Assembly: GCF_000820305.1 (NCBI RefSeq) | Contig: NZ_CDBH01000069.1 | Span: 152,755-216,754, forward strand | From: Aeromonas dhakensis | Lineage (GTDB): Bacteria > Pseudomonadota > Gammaproteobacteria > Enterobacterales > Aeromonadaceae | DNA length: 64,000 bases | Direction: 5' to 3' | Part shown: in pieces, positions 17,640-27,342 of the stretch | How the letters are laid out: every line of letters begins with the position of its first letter | How positions within the stretch are numbered: position 1 is the stretch's first letter | Translations under genes and position numbers: made by a program | Notes under the pieces: generated by a model | What the model was told of the DNA's origin: nothing | What the model saw: only the letters and a program-made list of their open reading frames with translations | The model's database searches: none

Positions 17640-17745
17640 TCAGCTGATGATCACGCCGTCCGGGGTGCCGATCACCACCACGTCAGCCCGCGGTGGGCGA
17701 ACAGGCCGTTGGTGACGGTGCCGACCATGATGCCGTTGAGCTGCG
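17640..17745 (-). pseudogene. Diverged second copy of the rpiA 3' end
   Basis: About 105 bp matches the last ~33 codons of the intact rpiA just upstream. It reads [19 protein letters not shown], then, after restoring one base lost from the GGGG of the functional copy, [15 protein letters not shown] and a stop. It differs from the functional copy by many third-position changes and one extra codon, so it is not a recent duplication. Most likely it is the leftover tail of a resident rpiA replaced upstream by an incoming allele. Confidence 0.75.
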
Positions 17746-17760
17746 TTTTGGCAGACAACC

Positions 17761-18414
17761 TTATTGGGTGATGACCCCGTCGGGAGTACCAATCACCACC
17801 ACGTCTGCCCCGCGGTGGGCAAACAGACCGTTGGTGACGGTGCCAACGATGGCGTTGAGCTGCACTTCCAGCCCCTTGGCATCGGTGATGGCCATGCCTT
17901 TCACGTCCAGGATGTGGTTGCCGTTGTCGGTGACCACCCCTTCACGCCAGACCGGGTTGCCGCCCAGCTTCTTGATCTCGCGGGCCACGTATTCGCGGGC
18001 CATGGGGATCACTTCCACCGGCAGCGGGAAGGTGCCCAGCACGTCGACCGTCTTGGTGTTGTCGATGATGCAGATGAACTTGTCGGCCACGGCGGCGACG
18101 ATCTTCTCGCGGGTCAGGGCCGCACCACCGCCCTTGATCATGTCGCGGGTGCCGTTGATCTCGTCGGCACCGTCCACGTAGACGGAGAGGGCGTCGATCT
18201 CGTTGAGGTCATACACAGGGATACCGAAGCCCTTGAGGCGTTCGGTGGAGGCCACGGAGCTGGATACCGCCCCCTTGATCTCGTCCTTCATGGTCGCCAG
18301 TGCATCGATGAAGTGGTTGACGGTAGAGCCGGTGCCTACCCCGACGATGGTGCCGGGAACCACATACTTGAGCGCAGCCCAACCGGCCGCCTTCTTCATT
18401 TCATCTTGAGTCAT
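17761..18414 (-). CDS. rpiA: Ribose-5-phosphate isomerase A
   Basis: 217 aa. Interconverts ribose-5-phosphate and ribulose-5-phosphate. Motifs [17 protein letters not shown] and [12 protein letters not shown] are intact. The start at 18414 ([18 protein letters not shown]) matches E. coli RpiA. A diverged copy of its 3' end lies directly downstream at 17640-17745. Confidence 0.95.
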   Translation of the reverse strand: MTQDEMKKAAGWAALKYVVPGTIVGVGTGSTVNHFIDALATMKDEIKGAVSSSVASTERLKGFGIPVYDLNEIDALSVYVDGADEINGTRDMIKGGGAALTREKIVAAVADKFICIIDNTKTVDVLGTFPLPVEVIPMAREYVAREIKKLGGNPVWREGVVTDNGNHILDVKGMAITDAKGLEVQLNAIVGTVTNGLFAHRGADVVVIGTPDGVITQ

Positions 18415-18599
18415 GATCGATCCTTTGGAAAAAAGCGGCCGCATTATATCCAAGCCGCCCCTCCAGAGCGACCACCCAGCTCACGTTCCGGGCCAAAAAC
18501 CCGCAAGATGTAAATCGTTTGCCTGTTTATTGCGCCATGTCATTGCACACATGGCTGTGTCAGCAAGAGCCGCTCAGTGTGGCAAGGCCGCTTCCGGCC

Positions 18600-19199
18600 T
18601 CAGTCGGGAAAGTGCCAGCAGCGGCTGGGGGTGATGATCTGGGGCAGCGGCACGTCCCACTCCTCCTGCGGCACTGCGTCTACCTGCTGGCAGTCGTGGG
18701 CAATCCCCAGCGGCTTGGGGCCGAGCCTGTGCTCGTGCCAGCAGGCGAGGGTGCGATCATAGTAGCCGCCGCCCATGCCGAGCCGGTTGCCTGCCGCGTC
18801 GAACGCCACCAGGGGGGTACAAATCAGATCGAGGGTGCTGTGGGGCACCACCTGCTGCATGTCGAGCTCAGGTTCGGCGATGCCGTAACGGTTGCGGGTC
18901 ATGGGGCTGGTGGCGGTGTAGCGCAAGAAGAGCAGGTGGCCCGGGGTGAAGGGGTGCAACACCGGCAGATAGACCTCCTTTTGCTGGGCCCACAGCCAGT
19001 GGATGGCGGGCAGGGGGTTGAGCTCGCCGTCGTTGGCCAGATAGAGGGCGATGCGCCTGGCCGCCATGATCTCGGGATGCTGCTTGAACTGGGCTACCAG
19101 CTGCTGGGCTGCCTGCTGCTGCTCGGCCTGGGTCAGGCTCTTTCTGCGCTGGCGGATGAGCTGGCGCAGGGATTGTCTTTCAGGCTGGGTATCCGGCAT
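18600..19199 (-). CDS. ygfA: 5-formyltetrahydrofolate cyclo-ligase
   Basis: 199 aa. Converts 5-formyl-THF to 5,10-methenyl-THF with ATP. Has the N-terminal RQxIRQRRKSL, a central FDAAGNRLGMGGGYYDRTL (the GMGGGYYD substrate and ATP site) and a typical family length. In E. coli this gene follows 6S RNA; I could not recognise a 6S RNA in the 128 bp upstream here. Confidence 0.92.
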   Translation of the reverse strand: MPDTQPERQSLRQLIRQRRKSLTQAEQQQAAQQLVAQFKQHPEIMAARRIALYLANDGELNPLPAIHWLWAQQKEVYLPVLHPFTPGHLLFLRYTATSPMTRNRYGIAEPELDMQQVVPHSTLDLICTPLVAFDAAGNRLGMGGGYYDRTLACWHEHRLGPKPLGIAHDCQQVDAVPQEEWDVPLPQIITPSRCWHFPD

Positions 19200-19327
19200 G
19201 GGGGCTCCTCTGATGAACGGGCGACGGGGCGATACGTGGATCGCGCTGGCAGGCGATCACCTTAACAAGGCCGCGCCGGGTTGAACAGCGCGGCTCGGCC
19301 GCCGGGTGGGACCCGGCGACCGCACTA

Positions 19328-20662
19328 TCAGGCGTGGGCGGCTTTGCGCATCTGGTGCTTGACGAACACCGCCACCAGGGCGGCCAGCGCCAGCGCCATG
19401 GGGTAGAAGCTCATGCTCACCACCGCCAGCGGCGAGAGGGCGAAGATGGAGCCCAGCAGCAGCGCCTGGGCGCCCCAGGGGATGAGCCCCTGCACCACGC
19501 AGGAGAAGATGTCGAGCATGGAGGCGGCGCGGCGCGGGGTGACCCCGTGGTGATCCGCCAGATCCTTGGCCACCTTGCTGGCGACTATGATGGCCACCGT
19601 GTTGTTGGCGGTGCAGAGGTTGGTGAGGCCCACCACCCCGGCGATGCCGAGCTCGGCCGCCTTCTCGTTCTGCTCGCCGTCGTGCTGACGGGTGAAGCGG
19701 GCGATGAGGGCGCTGATGCGGGTGCTGATCCAGGCCAGTCCCCCCTGGCGTTCCATCAGGGCGCCGAGGCCGCCGATCAGCATGGAGAGCAGGAAGATCT
19801 CCTGCATGCCGGTGAAGCCCTGATAGATGTCCTTGCTGAACTGGCCGAGGGGGTAATCCCCCAGCAGACCGACCCCGCCAGCGGCCACAATGCCGAGCCC
19901 CAGCACCATGAAGACGTTCATGCCAGAGAGGGCCAGCACCAGGATCAGCAGGTAGGGCATCACCTTGAGCAGCTCGATATGGGCCTCGGTGGTGGGGGCA
20001 TCCCCGACCGACCCCAGGGTCAGATAGAGCAGGATCACCCCGATGGCGGCCGGGGCGGCAATCTTGAAGTTCTCGCGAAACTTGTCCTTCATCTCGCAGC
20101 CCTGGCTGCGGGTGGCCGCAATGGTGGTGTCGGAGATGATGGAGAGGTTGTCGCCAAACATGGCGCCGGAGAGGATGGTACCCGCCATCAGCACAGGATC
20201 GATGCCGGCGGCCTGGGCCACACCCAGCGCCACCGGTGCCACGGCGCCTATGGTGCCCATGGAGGTGCCCATGGCGGTGGCGATGAAGGCGGAGATGAGG
20301 AACAGCCCTGGCAGCAGGAACCAGCCGGGGATGAGGGAGAGGCCGAGCGCGACCGTGGCATCCACCCCGCCGGTGGCCTTGGCCACGGTGGCGAAGGCGC
20401 CCGCCAGCAGATAGATGAGGCACATCGCCATGATGTTGCTGTCACCAACCCCCTTGAAGAAGGTCTCGAGGTTCTTGTTGAACCCCTCCTTGCCCAGCAC
20501 CAGCGCCAGCATGACGGCGGGGAGGGCGGCGACGGGGGCGGGCAGCTGATAGAAGGCGAACTCGACCCCCTGCAGGGTCAGCCAGGTGCCGGTACCGATA
20601 AAGAGAGCAAGAAAGACCAGCAGAGGCAGCAGGGCTCTGGCGCTGGGTTGAGTCTGGATCAT
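19328..20662 (-). CDS. NhaC-family transporter, probable methionine transporter MetT
   Basis: 444 aa, about 11 transmembrane helices, of the Na+/H+ antiporter NhaC superfamily (GTSMGTIGAVAPVALG, GAMFGDNLSIISDTTIAATRSQGC, NLCTANNTVAIIVASKVAKD). The family includes antiporters and amino-acid carriers. Two adjoining MetJ-type boxes lie about 125 bp upstream. MetJ-controlled NhaC-family genes in Vibrio and Shewanella have been predicted by comparative genomics to be methionine transporters (MetT), so methionine uptake is the best guess from context. Confidence 0.8.
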   Translation of the reverse strand: MIQTQPSARALLPLLVFLALFIGTGTWLTLQGVEFAFYQLPAPVAALPAVMLALVLGKEGFNKNLETFFKGVGDSNIMAMCLIYLLAGAFATVAKATGGVDATVALGLSLIPGWFLLPGLFLISAFIATAMGTSMGTIGAVAPVALGVAQAAGIDPVLMAGTILSGAMFGDNLSIISDTTIAATRSQGCEMKDKFRENFKIAAPAAIGVILLYLTLGSVGDAPTTEAHIELLKVMPYLLILVLALSGMNVFMVLGLGIVAAGGVGLLGDYPLGQFSKDIYQGFTGMQEIFLLSMLIGGLGALMERQGGLAWISTRISALIARFTRQHDGEQNEKAAELGIAGVVGLTNLCTANNTVAIIVASKVAKDLADHHGVTPRRAASMLDIFSCVVQGLIPWGAQALLLGSIFALSPLAVVSMSFYPMALALAALVAVFVKHQMRKAAHA

Positions 20663-20784
20663 GTGTTCCTCGATGGTTGTACATGACCTCCCTGTCTCAG
20701 CCAGCCCGCAGTGGGGTGAGCGTGGCGGGCATCCTGCCGCTATGGGGTGCCTACAGTAGTGAGTCGCGCCCGCCCGGTCAAGAT

Positions 20785-20800
20785 AGACGTCCAGATGGAT
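20785..20800. promoter_or_regulatory. Tandem MetJ boxes
   Basis: AGACGTCC followed directly by AGATGGAT matches the 8-bp MetJ repeat AGACGTCT at 7 of 8 and about 5 of 8 positions. It lies in the leader of the NhaC-family gene on the minus strand (also 170 bp before dapB). Methionine-repressor control of the transporter is inferred. Confidence 0.55.
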
Positions 20801-20876
20801 ACTGCTTTTTGTCTGGTGATTTTGTTGAATTGATTAAATCCGTGAAATATTCGGATTTTGGTAAATATATCGTTGA

Positions 20877-21785
<909 letters not shown>

Positions 21786-21850
21786 CCACATCCACTGACA
21801 TCACGGCACCCGTGGTGCGCACGAAGGGCTGCCCGGCCCGTCGTCTGCTC

Positions 21851-21879
21851 AAAACCCCGCTCATGCGGGGTTTTTTATT
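21851..21879 (+). terminator. Terminator of dapB
   Basis: AAAACCCCGC-TCAT-GCGGGGTTTTTTATT, about 70 bp after the dapB stop. Confidence 0.88.
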
Positions 21880-22009
21880 GGTGATTTTGTATAAATACCG
21901 CTTACACGGTGATTTTTGCACGAAACGAGATAAATCGCCCCTCTCTGCTGTTTTACCGGATCCTGCATTGCATGAATGTCATCGGCTGGTAACGAAAATG
22001 AGCCTCAAT

Positions 22010-22034
22010 AGCCCCTGCCAGGGCATTTTTTTAC
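22010..22034 (+). terminator. Orphan terminator in the dapB-carA intergenic region
   Basis: GCCC-CTGCCA-GGGC followed by seven T within one base. No gene ends here. A TATAAA at 21890-21895 could start a short transcript ending at this hairpin, which would be a small RNA or an upstream car leader. The rest of 21880-22300 shows no coding potential that I can support. Confidence 0.5.
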
Positions 22035-22062
22035 ATCCATCAAAACAGACTAAAAATTCAAA

Positions 22063-22078
22063 CTCAGAAAAACGTTTT
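22063..22078. promoter_or_regulatory. Candidate PurR box upstream of carAB
   Basis: AGAAAAACGTTTTCCA agrees with the PurR consensus ANGCAANCGNTTNCNT at 8 of 11 defined positions, including the central CG. E. coli carAB is also PurR-controlled, so a site here is plausible. Confidence 0.4.
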
Positions 22079-22299
22079 CCATTTTTCAAGGCCACTCATC
22101 CTCCCTAAAAAAGCTGATTGCAGACGTTGAGATTTTTTATGTGAAACTTCATTGTGTTGTTTTTTAAGGATTAAAAATTGGTTTTTGTATCAATGATGGT
22201 CTCTTGGTCTGGATTGGTGGCAACTTTTGCCTTTTCTTTTCAGGGAGAGGGTTGCAAAGCAATGAAGTGCATAGATAATGGGTAATGTTGCTTGTTTAT

Positions 22300-22313
22300 T
22301 GAATTTAGATGCA
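22300..22313. promoter_or_regulatory. Candidate ArgR box upstream of carAB
   Basis: TGAATTTAGATGCA resembles the ARG-box core TGAATWWWWATTCA. It lies 20 bp upstream of the -35 of the carAB promoter. ArgR repression of carAB is well known in enterics. Confidence 0.45.
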
Positions 22314-22332
22314 TTTCGAATGAGAAAAGACG

Positions 22333-22360
22333 TTGAAATGCGATCGTTTTTAAGTAGAAT
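22333..22360 (+). promoter_or_regulatory. carAB promoter
   Basis: TTGAAA (22333-22338), a 16 bp spacer and TAGAAT (22355-22360) form a good sigma-70 promoter about 105 bp before the carA start codon. Confidence 0.65.
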
Positions 22361-22471
22361 GCGCCCAATTTGCCAGAAATCTGCCGGGTTCGAGTCCTGT
22401 CCAAGGCCGGAACCGAGCCCGCAACACCCAGGTAAATTGCTGAATTTAAAGCTAAATAACTGGAGGTTGTC

Positions 22472-23608
22472 TTGAATCACACTGCATTGCTAGTGCTGGA
22501 AGATGGAACTGTGTTCAAAGGCGTGTCGATAGGCGCCGAGGGATGTTCCGTTGGTGAAGTGGTTTTCAATACGTCGATGACGGGCTATCAGGAAATCCTC
22601 ACCGATCCCTCTTATTCCCGTCAGATAGTCACCCTCACTTACCCCCATATAGGCAACACCGGCACCAACAGCGAAGATGAAGAGTCCAGTCAAATCCACG
22701 CTCAGGGATTGATCATCCGGGACCTTCCTATACTTGCCTCCAATTTCCGCAATCAGCAATCCCTCTCCGATTACCTCAAGTCCCACAACATCGTTGGCAT
22801 CGCCGACATCGACACCCGCAAACTGACCCGCATCCTGCGCGAGAAAGGCGCCCAGGCCGGCTGCATCCTGGCCGGGAAACAGGTTGATGAAGTCTATGCC
22901 CTCGAACAGGCCCGTGCCTTCCCCGGCCTGAAGGGGATGGATCTGGCCAAAGAGGTGACGGTTGGCGAGGCGTACAACTGGACCGAGGGCAGCTGGCAGC
23001 TCGGCAAGGGGCACGTCACCCCGGATGCCGACCAGCTCAAATACCACGTGGTGGCCTACGATTTTGGCGTCAAGCGCAACATCCTGCGCATGCTGGTGGA
23101 CCGCGGCTGCCGCCTGACCGTTGTGCCGGCCAAGACCCCGGCCGCCGAGGTACTGGCGCTGAACCCGGATGGCATCTTCCTCTCCAACGGCCCAGGTGAC
23201 CCCGAGCCGTGCGACTACGCCATCGAGGCCATCAAGACCTTCCTTGATACCAACACCCCGGTGTTTGGCATCTGCCTGGGTCACCAGCTGCTGGGTCTGG
23301 CCTCCGGCGCCAAGACCGTCAAGATGAAGTTCGGCCACCACGGTGCCAACCACCCGGTGAAGAGCCTGGACGACAACACAGTGATGATCACCGCCCAGAA
23401 CCACGGTTTCGCGGTGGACGAGAACAGCCTGCCGGAGTGCCTGCGCGCCACCCACGTCTCCTTGTTCGATGGCTCCCTGCAGGGTATCCATCGCACCGAC
23501 CGTCCGGCCTTCAGCTTCCAGGGTCACCCCGAAGCGAGCCCGGGCCCGCACGACTGTGCCGGTCTGTTCGACCACTTTATTGAATTGATCAAGCAGTATC
23601 GCGCCTAA
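22472..23608 (+). CDS. carA: Carbamoyl-phosphate synthase small subunit
   Basis: 378 aa glutamine amidotransferase subunit that feeds ammonia to CarB. The class I triad is visible, with nucleophile Cys in [11 protein letters not shown] and the His/Glu pair in [12 protein letters not shown]. Translation starts with TTG after a strong TGGAGG; E. coli carA also uses UUG. It is 16 bp from carB and forms an operon. It supplies carbamoyl phosphate for arginine and pyrimidines. Confidence 0.97.
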   Translation: MNHTALLVLEDGTVFKGVSIGAEGCSVGEVVFNTSMTGYQEILTDPSYSRQIVTLTYPHIGNTGTNSEDEESSQIHAQGLIIRDLPILASNFRNQQSLSDYLKSHNIVGIADIDTRKLTRILREKGAQAGCILAGKQVDEVYALEQARAFPGLKGMDLAKEVTVGEAYNWTEGSWQLGKGHVTPDADQLKYHVVAYDFGVKRNILRMLVDRGCRLTVVPAKTPAAEVLALNPDGIFLSNGPGDPEPCDYAIEAIKTFLDTNTPVFGICLGHQLLGLASGAKTVKMKFGHHGANHPVKSLDDNTVMITAQNHGFAVDENSLPECLRATHVSLFDGSLQGIHRTDRPAFSFQGHPEASPGPHDCAGLFDHFIELIKQYRA

Positions 23609-23624
23609 GAGGATAAAGAGAGCC

Positions 23625-26600
23625 ATGCCAAAACGTAACGACCTTCAGAGCATCCTGATCCTCGGCGCCGGCCCCATCGTCATCGGCCAGGCCTGCGAAT
23701 TCGACTACTCCGGCGCCCAGGCGTGCAAGGCCCTGCGCGAGGAGGGCTACCGCGTCATCCTGGTGAACTCCAACCCGGCCACCATCATGACCGACCCGGA
23801 GATGGCCGACGCCACCTACATCGAGCCCATCACCTGGGAAGTGGTGCGCGAGATCATCAAGAAAGAGCGCCCGGACGCCATCCTGCCCACCATGGGCGGC
23901 CAGACCGCACTGAACTGCGCACTGGATCTGGAGAAGCACGGCGTGCTGGCCGAATTCGGCGTCGAGATGATCGGTGCCACCGCCGACGCCATCGACAAGG
24001 CCGAAGACCGCTCCCGCTTTGACAAGGCGATGCGCAGCATCGGCCTGGAATGCCCGCGGGCCGGCATCGCCCACAACATGGAAGAGGCGTGGAAAGTGCA
24101 GGCCGAAGTGGGCTTCCCCTGCATCATCCGCCCCTCCTTTACCATGGGTGGCTCCGGTGGCGGCATCGCCTACAACACCGAAGAGTTCGTCGAGATCTGC
24201 GAGCGCGGCCTGGATCTGTCGCCGACCAAGGAGCTGCTCATCGACGAGTCGCTGATCGGCTGGAAAGAGTACGAGATGGAGGTGGTGCGCGATCGCAACG
24301 ACAACTGCATCATCGTCTGCGCCATCGAGAACTTCGACCCCATGGGCATTCACACCGGTGACTCCATCACGGTCGCGCCAGCCCAGACGCTGACCGACAA
24401 GGAGTACCAGATCATGCGCAACGCCTCCATGGCGGTGCTGCGCGAGATCGGTGTCGAGACCGGCGGCTCCAACGTCCAGTTCGGCATCAACCCCAAAGAC
24501 GGCCGCATGGTCATCATCGAGATGAACCCGCGGGTGTCTCGCTCCTCCGCGCTGGCCTCCAAGGCGACCGGTTTCCCCATCGCCAAGATCGCCGCCAAGC
24601 TCGCCATCGGTTACACCCTGGACGAGCTGATGAACGACATCACCGGCGGCCGCACTCCGGCCTCCTTCGAGCCGGCCATCGACTACGTGGTCACCAAGGT
24701 GCCGCGTTTCAACTTCGAGAAGTTCGCCGGCGCCAACGACCGTCTGACCACCCAGATGAAGTCCGTCGGCGAAGTGATGGCCATCGGCCGCAACTTCCAG
24801 GAGTCCCTGCACAAGGCCCTGCGTGGCCTCGAGACCGGCAAGACCGGCTTCGACCCCATGCTGGATCTCAACGCCCCTGACGCCCTGACCCGCATCCGCC
24901 ACGAGCTGCAGGATGCCGGCAGCGATCGCATCTTCTACATCGCCGACGCCTTCCGGGCCGGTCTCTCCATGGACGGCGTATTCCGCCTGACCAAGATTGA
25001 CCCCTGGTTCCTGGTGCAGATTGAAGAGCTGGTGAAACTCGAAGAGCAGGTGAAAGAGCGCGGCATGGCTGGCCTTGATGCCGACTTCCTGCGCAGCCTC
25101 AAGCGCAAGGGCTTCGCCGATGCCCGTCTTGCCAAGATCCTCGGCGTGGCCGAAGGTGAAGTGCGTAAATTGCGCGCCCGCCACAACATCTTCCCGGTCT
25201 ACAAGCGGGTCGATACCTGCGCCGCCGAGTTCGCCACCAACACCGCCTACATGTATTCGAGCTATGACGAGGAGTGCGAGGCCAACCCCACCAACCGTGA
25301 CAAGATCATGGTCATCGGTGGCGGCCCGAACCGTATCGGCCAGGGTATCGAGTTTGACTACTGCTGCGTACACGCGGCGCTGGCCCTGCGCGAAGACGGT
25401 TACGAGACCATCATGGTCAACTGCAACCCGGAAACCGTCTCCACCGACTACGATACCTCGGACCGTCTCTACTTCGAACCGGTCACCCTGGAAGACGTGC
25501 TGGAAATCGTGCGGGTCGAGCAGCCCAAGGGCGTCATCGTCCAGTACGGCGGCCAGACTCCGCTGAAACTGGCTCGTGCCCTGGAGGCCAACGGCGTGCC
25601 GGTGATTGGCACGAGCCCCGATGCTATCGACCGCGCCGAAGACCGCGAGCGCTTCCAGTCTGCCGTCGAGCGTCTGGGTCTCAAGCAGCCGGAAAACGGC
25701 ACCGTCACCGCCCTGGAGCAGGCCGTTCTGCTGGCCGAACGCATCACCTACCCGCTGGTGGTTCGCCCCTCCTACGTGCTGGGTGGCCGTGCCATGGAGA
25801 TCGTCTATGACGAGCAGGACCTGCGTCGCTACTTCGCCGAGGCGGTGAGCGTCTCCAACGAATCGCCGGTGCTGCTGGACCGCTTCCTGGACGACGCCAC
25901 CGAGGTGGACGTGGACGCCATCTGCGACGGCGTGGATGTGGTCATCGGCGGCATCATGGAGCACATCGAACAGGCTGGCATCCACTCCGGTGACTCCGCC
26001 TGCTCCCTGCCGCCCTACACCTTGTCCAAGGCCATCCAGGACGAGATGCGCGAGCAGGTGCGCAAACTGGCGCTGGAGCTTGGCGTAGTGGGCCTGATGA
26101 ACGTGCAGTTCGCGGTGAAAGACAATGAGATCTACCTCATCGAGGTGAACCCCCGTGCCGCCCGTACCGTGCCGTTCGTCTCCAAGGCCACCGGCGCGCC
26201 GCTGGCCAAGATTGCCGCCCGCGTCATGGCCGGCCAATCGCTGCAAGAACAGGGCTTCACCAGCGAGATCATCCCGCCCTACTACTCGGTGAAAGAGGTA
26301 GTGCTGCCGTTTGCCAAGTTCCCAGGGGTCGACCCTCTGCTGGGCCCGGAGATGCGCAGTACAGGTGAAGTGATGGGGGTGGGCAGCAGCTTTGCCGAGG
26401 CCTATGCCAAGGCGCAGCTGGGCGCCGGTCACCAGGTGCCGCGCGAAGGTCGCGCCCTGCTCTCCGTGCGCCACAGCGACAAGGAGCGGGTGGTGAACCT
26501 GGCCGCCAAGCTGCTGGAGCTGGGCTATGACCTCGACGCTACTCACGGCACTGCGGTGACCCTGGGTGAGGCGAGCATCAACCCGCGCCTGGTCAACAAG

Positions 26601-26861
26601 GTACACGAGGGCCGTCCGCACATTCTGGACCGCATCAAGAATGGCGAGTACACCTACATCGTGAACACCGCCGAGGGCCGCCGTGCCATCGAGGACTCCA
26701 AGCAGCTGCGCCGTGGCGCCCTGCAGCACAAGGTGGCGTACACCACCACGCTGCACGCGGCGTTCGCCACCTGCATGGCCATCACAGTCGATGCTACCGC
26801 CAACGTGAGCTCGGTGCAGGAGCTGCACCAGAAGGTCGAGAGCCAGCTGAAAAGCCGCTAA
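23625..26861 (+). CDS. carB: Carbamoyl-phosphate synthase large subunit
   Basis: 1078 aa. Two homologous ATP-grasp halves ([19 protein letters not shown] in the first, [19 protein letters not shown] in the second), an oligomerisation region between, and a C-terminal MGS-like allosteric domain ([13 protein letters not shown]) that binds UMP and ornithine in enteric enzymes. The RBS is AGAGGATAAAGAG before ATG. Second gene of carAB. Confidence 0.97.
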   Translation: MPKRNDLQSILILGAGPIVIGQACEFDYSGAQACKALREEGYRVILVNSNPATIMTDPEMADATYIEPITWEVVREIIKKERPDAILPTMGGQTALNCALDLEKHGVLAEFGVEMIGATADAIDKAEDRSRFDKAMRSIGLECPRAGIAHNMEEAWKVQAEVGFPCIIRPSFTMGGSGGGIAYNTEEFVEICERGLDLSPTKELLIDESLIGWKEYEMEVVRDRNDNCIIVCAIENFDPMGIHTGDSITVAPAQTLTDKEYQIMRNASMAVLREIGVETGGSNVQFGINPKDGRMVIIEMNPRVSRSSALASKATGFPIAKIAAKLAIGYTLDELMNDITGGRTPASFEPAIDYVVTKVPRFNFEKFAGANDRLTTQMKSVGEVMAIGRNFQESLHKALRGLETGKTGFDPMLDLNAPDALTRIRHELQDAGSDRIFYIADAFRAGLSMDGVFRLTKIDPWFLVQIEELVKLEEQVKERGMAGLDADFLRSLKRKGFADARLAKILGVAEGEVRKLRARHNIFPVYKRVDTCAAEFATNTAYMYSSYDEECEANPTNRDKIMVIGGGPNRIGQGIEFDYCCVHAALALREDGYETIMVNCNPETVSTDYDTSDRLYFEPVTLEDVLEIVRVEQPKGVIVQYGGQTPLKLARALEANGVPVIGTSPDAIDRAEDRERFQSAVERLGLKQPENGTVTALEQAVLLAERITYPLVVRPSYVLGGRAMEIVYDEQDLRRYFAEAVSVSNESPVLLDRFLDDATEVDVDAICDGVDVVIGGIMEHIEQAGIHSGDSACSLPPYTLSKAIQDEMREQVRKLALELGVVGLMNVQFAVKDNEIYLIEVNPRAARTVPFVSKATGAPLAKIAARVMAGQSLQEQGFTSEIIPPYYSVKEVVLPFAKFPGVDPLLGPEMRSTGEVMGVGSSFAEAYAKAQLGAGHQVPREGRALLSVRHSDKERVVNLAAKLLELGYDLDATHGTAVTLGEASINPRLVNKVHEGRPHILDRIKNGEYTYIVNTAEGRRAIEDSKQLRRGALQHKVAYTTTLHAAFATCMAITVDATANVSSVQELHQKVESQLKSR

Positions 26862-26902
26862 GACCGTGTGATGAAGGAGGAACGCCTCCTTCGTGACCCG
26901 AT

Positions 26903-26933
26903 AAAACCCCGCCAGCGATGGCGGGGTTTTTTA
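26903..26933 (+). terminator. Terminator of carAB
   Basis: AAAACCCCGCC-AGCGAT-GGCGGGGTTTTTTATT, about 45 bp after the carB stop; a second smaller hairpin (GGAGG/CCTCC) precedes it. Confidence 0.88.
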
Positions 26934-27083
26934 TTGGCCGAAGGCTGCGGGACAGAGGGGAAAATGCCTGGTCAGGGAACCTGAGGGAGAGAGTCACTCA
27001 ATAATCAGATAAAACATCACAATGATTGTGCAATAGATCTATTTCACAGCGCTCTTTGCAATCTCTCACCCGCGTCGCCTCTC

Positions 27084-27342
27084 TATACTGGGTTCTCGTC
27101 ACAGGAGTCAACGGATCAGGTCGTCTGCGCCTGCCGATGCAGGGGCGAACAGATCGGGCCCGCAGCCTTATCGGGTTGTGCGGCCGGCCTTTCTTACCGG
27201 GAAGGGCCGCAGGATACCGGGCGTGGGGTTACCGCCTCGCGACTCGTCAGGGCCGGCGTTACCGCGCCGCCCCGCTTCCCTCTCTTCGTCCCTCTGTCAG
27301 CCGCCAGTCAGCCGTTCGTCTATCAGCCAAGGGAATCAGAAT
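27084..27342 (+). promoter_or_regulatory. Long structured leader of leuA
   Basis: A TATACT (27084-27089) gives a likely start near 27096, leaving about 245 nt of GC-rich leader before the leuA ATG. It contains several potential stems, for example around GGCCGGCC / GGAAGGGCC at 27181-27209. No leucine-rich leader peptide and no known riboswitch was recognised. The stretch 26934-27083 shows nothing else supportable. Confidence 0.35.

Noticed and set aside
19200..19327. Possible 6S RNA upstream of ygfA, as in E. coli.
   Set aside because: The gap is only about 128 bp and shows no central-bubble structure or closing stem that I recognise as 6S RNA.
22384..22396. GGTTCGAGTCC, resembling the T-loop of a tRNA, in the carA leader.
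   Set aside because: No acceptor, D or anticodon arms can be built around it, and the flanks do not pair as a T stem. It lies in the expected 5' UTR of carA.
23589..26828. A >1000-codon open frame on the minus strand opposite carB, and similar long ones opposite gltB and feoB.
   Set aside because: They are mirror frames caused by the GC-rich codon bias of the real genes; the predicted proteins are His/Gly/Val/Ala-rich without any domain.
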